NCBI GenBank assembly: GCA_021738625.1
Contig: JAIPBS010000006.1
Location: 80,944 to 144,943 of the forward strand
Direction of reading: 5' to 3'
DNA length: 64,000 nt
DNA from: Bacteroidales bacterium
GTDB lineage: Bacteria; Bacteroidota; Bacteroidia; Bacteroidales; JAIOZK01
The position numbers and the translations under genes were made by a program. Shown piece by piece: positions 61,685-64,000 of the stretch (position 1 is its first letter; the number at the start of each line of letters is the position of its first letter). The notes under the pieces were generated by a model. It made no database searches and was not told the DNA's origin. It was given only the letters and a program-made list of their open reading frames with translations.

Positions 61685-62506
61685 TTAGTCAAAGCTATCA
61701 CTGAAGAACATCAGCTGTTCCCTGATTGCCTGTCTCCAGTATCCGTAGTCGTGTGCTCCCGGGCCTGTACGATACTCATGAGGGATGCTGCAGCCAAGCA
61801 TTTTGATGTGAAGCCGCTGATTGGCCTCAAAAAAAAAATCCTCAGTTCCGCAATGGATGATGATTTTATGTTGATCCGGTTCCAGAGTGCAGATCAGGTC
61901 AACAACATTGAATTGCATTAAAGCGGGATTGCTCTCGTACTCTATGCCGGTCACCTCCCCAATATGCCACTGGTCAATAAATCCCGTAATATCCACCCCA
62001 CCGCTCATACTGCCTGTTGCCATGAACAAAGCAGGATGTTTTATGGCGAGGTAAAGTGCTCCATGCCCGCCCATGCTCAGCCCGGTTATGGCCCGTGCTG
62101 TCGTGTCTGTTCTGTAAGTCGCGTCAACAGCGCTGATCAGTTCCGAGGAGATATAGGTTTCGTATTGCGAACGGGGCAAAACCGGACTGTCGAGATACCA
62201 ACCGAATTGCCCGCCATCCGGGCAAATTAGAATAAAACCGTATTGGTCGGCATATTCCTCCAGTTCCGGTATGCGGTTTAGCATGGTGGTATAATCACCG
62301 CCTGCCCCATGCAGGATATATACTACAGGGAAATTATGCAGGTCGTTTGTATATGTGTCAGGCAAGATCACGAGGTTGTGGATTTTTTTACCCATTGCCT
62401 GTGATTCAACGGGTAGTACATCTGTTTCTGCTGCATTTACAGATAGAATACCCGGGACCGTAAAAATGAAGATCAAACCGTAGTATATGTTCCTGATGCG
62501 ATTCAT
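61685..62506 (-). CDS. Exported esterase (esterase-D/antigen-85 type)
   Basis: A 273-residue secreted alpha/beta hydrolase with a signal peptide (cleavage near SVNAAE). Features: FPVVYILHGAGGDY (about 60-73), ITGLSMGGHGALYLAI with the nucleophile Ser (near 143), and the later IIIHCGTEDFFFEAN (Asp) and PGAHDYGYW (His) to complete the triad. The family covers S-formylglutathione hydrolases and feruloyl- or acyl-esterases; the signal peptide speaks for the latter. It runs in the same direction as the lipoprotein gene at 60.2-61.5 kb. Confidence 0.88.
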   Translation of the reverse strand: MNRIRNIYYGLIFIFTVPGILSVNAAETDVLPVESQAMGKKIHNLVILPDTYTNDLHNFPVVYILHGAGGDYTTMLNRIPELEEYADQYGFILICPDGGQFGWYLDSPVLPRSQYETYISSELISAVDATYRTDTTARAITGLSMGGHGALYLAIKHPALFMATGSMSGGVDITGFIDQWHIGEVTGIEYESNPALMQFNVVDLICTLEPDQHKIIIHCGTEDFFFEANQRLHIKMLGCSIPHEYRTGPGAHDYGYWRQAIREQLMFFSDSFD

Positions 62507-62567
62507 GGTATAAAACTATGAAAAATGCATGAATCATTTTTCCCTGAAATTTATTTATAACATACAG

Positions 62568-63647
62568 CCGGGTGAAAAAACCGACCTTAGCTTACAATGG
62601 TAAGAGGAGAAAATTGATATTGAATTGTGTGCTGTTGAAACTGAATGGAAAGGCCGGAAGGCCGTACTCTACTGCTTCCGTGACATTGGCAAACGCCTCC
62701 ATTATCAGGAAAAGCTTAGGGAGCAAGCCCATCATCTGGGGGAAAGAAAAAAAGAATTGCAGGCCCTGCTCAAGCTTTCGGAATTGACCAATGATCCTGA
62801 GCTATCCACCGCAAAAGTTTGTGAAAAATATGTATCCATTTTGCCTCAAAGCTGGCAATATCCTGAAATTGCCTCAGCCAAAATTGAATGCGCCGACCAG
62901 GTTCACCAAACTCCCGGTTTCCGAGAAACCGGATGGATACTAAATTCCCCAATCATAGTCAATGGTAAAGAGGATGGGAAGGTAAAACCTTCTCTGCACT
63001 GCTCACCGATACCCCGCTTAAGGATGAAGATGGAAATATTACAGGCATCATCGGGATTGCAAGGGATTTAACCGAGCGCAAGAACATCGAGAAACTGGCC
63101 ATAGAAAGCGAAGAGCGTTTTCATGATATCGCTGAAAATATTTCGAGCGTAGTTTATCAGTTTGAGTTGGGAGGAAATGGGAAGCTCAACCTGCCCTATA
63201 TCATTAGAAGCGTTGAAAGCCTGTTTGATATCCGAAAAGAAGAGATCAGAACTGTTGAAGATGTTTTTAATGGGTATATCCTGATGATATAGAAGGCTTT
63301 AATGAATCCATACAACGCTCCGCCGAAAAACTGGTTCCCTGGCAGTATGAGTTCAGGCTAATCACCAAAACCGGTGAAACCAAATGGATGCAGGGCAGGT
63401 CCAAGCCAAGGATAAGGCAGGGCGGCAGTATTTTATTCAATGGAGAAATGGTGGATATGAAACCACTCGAAAAACCCGTGAAAAAAATAAGGATGTGGTT
63501 ATTATTGCTCAAACGGCATATGCCAGCGCCGCCAATGAGAAAACCGCCCTTGAAGCTGGCTGCAATGCATACATCACCAAACCCATATACAAACATGAGT
63601 TGTTCAAACTGATTAAAGGGCATTTCCCTAAAATGAATATGGAATGA
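62568..63647 (+). pseudogene. Decayed PAS/hybrid histidine kinase
   Basis: Pieces of one gene spread over several frames. Frame one (about 62625-62975) gives a PAS tail (AVLYCFRDIGKRLHYQEKL) and a linker. Frame two (about 62999-63290) gives a PAS end (TPLKDEDGNITGIIGIARDLTERK) and PAS start, stopping at the TAG at 63289. Frame three (about 63280-63480) continues the PAS domain (PDDIEGFNESIQ...WQYEFRLITKTGETKWMQG). Frame four (about 63465-63647) is the second half of a receiver domain (VVIIAQTAYASAANEKTALEAGCNAYITKPI). The HisKA and ATPase domains are absent between PAS and receiver, so there are frameshifts and an internal deletion. It cannot be functional as read. Confidence 0.8.
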
Positions 63648-63754
63648 AAAGATGGGTGACCAAGCCGGCTTTTTTTATAACAGAAATGGAGTATTGCTCC
63701 CTTATTGATTTTTTGTGTCTGCGTTGGTTTGAATTAAAAACGGGTTTTTGTTTT

Positions 63755-63784
63755 TTTGTTCAAAAAAAATTTTTAGTATTTTTG
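63755..63784 (+). promoter_or_regulatory. Promoter of tRNA-Met
   Basis: TTTG (63755-63758) and TATTTTTG (63777-63784) with 18 bases between, close to the Bacteroidota consensus, 27 bases before the tRNA. Confidence 0.6.
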
Positions 63785-63811
63785 CAGCCCTCAAATGGGG
63801 AAATAAAATTT

Positions 63812-63885
63812 GGCGAGGTAGCTCAGGTGGTTAGAGCGTCGGATTCATAACCCGGAGGTCCCGAGTTCAATTCTCGGCCTCGCTA
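63812..63885 (+). tRNA. tRNA-Met(CAT)
   Basis: A 74-base cloverleaf: acceptor GGCGAGG with CCTCGCT, D-arm GCTC...GAGC, anticodon loop ATTCATAA (anticodon CAT) and T-arm CCGAG TTCAATT CTCGG. The perfect first acceptor pairing, apart from the terminal G-T, points to elongator Met and not the initiator. A CAT anticodon can also be tRNA-Ile with lysidine, but the acceptor and D-arm fit Met. Confidence 0.92.
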
Positions 63886-63895
63886 CACAAAAAAG

Positions 63896-63921
63896 AAAGG
63901 CAGTCATTTAGCTGCCTTTTC
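63896..63921 (+). terminator. Intrinsic terminator after tRNA-Met
   Basis: AAAGGCAG and CTGCCTTTT form a stem (core GGCAG/CTGCC) with an 8-base loop, then TTCTTG. It is symmetric enough (AAAAGAAAGG...CCTTTTCTT) to work in either direction. Confidence 0.75.
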
Positions 63922-63934
63922 TTGTGTCTTATCT

Positions 63935-63991
63935 GAGCGTCGGATTCATATCCGCCTGAGGCGGACGCGAGTTCAATTCTCGGCCTCGCTA
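63935..63991 (+). pseudogene. tRNA-Met-derived fragment with palindrome
   Basis: GAGCGTCGGATTCATA, then the palindrome TCCGCCTGAGGCGGA (63951-63965), then CGCGAGTTCAATTCTCGG and CCTCGCTA. The first and last parts match the D-region/anticodon and T-arm/acceptor of the intact tRNA-Met 120 bases upstream; the acceptor 5' strand and half of the anticodon arm are missing. Confidence 0.85.
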
Positions 63992-64000
63992 CACAAAAAA

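Overview
The window reads as a chromosomal segment of a Bacteroidota member, most likely Bacteroidales/Marinilabiliales-like (my inference). The signs are: several proteins with a C-terminal type IX secretion (T9SS type A) sorting domain, a PorE-like TPR/beta-propeller/OmpA protein, promoters of the Bacteroidota TTTG-N19-21-TAnnTTTG type, tRNA genes without encoded CCA, and best-recognised families (LruC, SxtJ/DUF5989, DUF1684) common in that phylum. Coding density is high and most genes look intact.

Layout. 1-8.9 kb is a housekeeping block: the end of a Dabb-domain gene, diadenylate cyclase cdaA, secreted proteins, queE, a PorE-like OmpA protein and the thrS-infC-rpmI-rplT translation operon with a clear promoter and terminator. 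9.3-14 kb holds a lipoprotein phosphoesterase, a coiled-coil membrane protein and an AT-rich accessory patch (beta-lactamase-like lipoprotein, GNAT acetyltransferase, PIN/antitoxin pair). 14-19 kb is a two-gene phosphorelay (hybrid kinase plus sigma-54 activator) and an unusual YdcF-like/DUF1684 fusion. 19.6-25.4 kb is a co-oriented stress and redox cluster (DUF302, dodecin, coiled coil, AIF-like flavoprotein, baeRF3, universal stress protein). 25.6-28 kb is a carbamoyltransferase/DUF5989/SxtJ triad.

28.2-41.4 kb is the standout region: about 12.8 kb bounded by 210-bp direct repeats (about four mismatches) that contain the 3' half of tRNA-Arg(TCT), with the intact tRNA at the right end. This looks like an island integrated at tRNA-Arg. 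It carries a type I restriction-modification operon (hsdM-hsdS-...-hsdR) interrupted by an AbiF/Abi_2-family HEPN gene, with a compact structured noncoding RNA encoded on the opposite strand between hsdS and abi. The RNA has its own Bacteroidota promoter, a likely pseudoknot and an intrinsic terminator. A 24-bp tandem repeat separates the RNA from abi. The island also has a decayed RelE/HigB toxin with intact antitoxin, a NucS-like nuclease candidate and a large T9SS-exported protein. No integrase is visible.

41.4-64 kb returns to ordinary chromosome: an AI-2E-type permease, YtxH/holin-like small envelope proteins, a divergent diacylglycerol kinase/App1 phosphatase pair, an LruC protein with a separate lipoprotein partner, tRNA-Pro and tRNA-Ser followed by an 81-bp tandem array derived from the tRNA-Ser 5' half, a pyruvate kinase variant, an AAA ATPase behind three phased operators, a T9SS esterase, a BMP-type lipoprotein, 2-oxoacid:ferredoxin oxidoreductase (korA plus a korB-gamma fusion), an acyl-CoA dehydrogenase, a solute-binding/Cache lipoprotein, an esterase, a decayed hybrid kinase and tRNA-Met. 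Three dispersed repeat families were read by eye: a two-hairpin element (25.4 and 61.5 kb), the palindrome TCCGCCTNAGGCGGA (inside tRNA-derived fragments as well as elsewhere) and the tRNA-Arg 3'-end cores.
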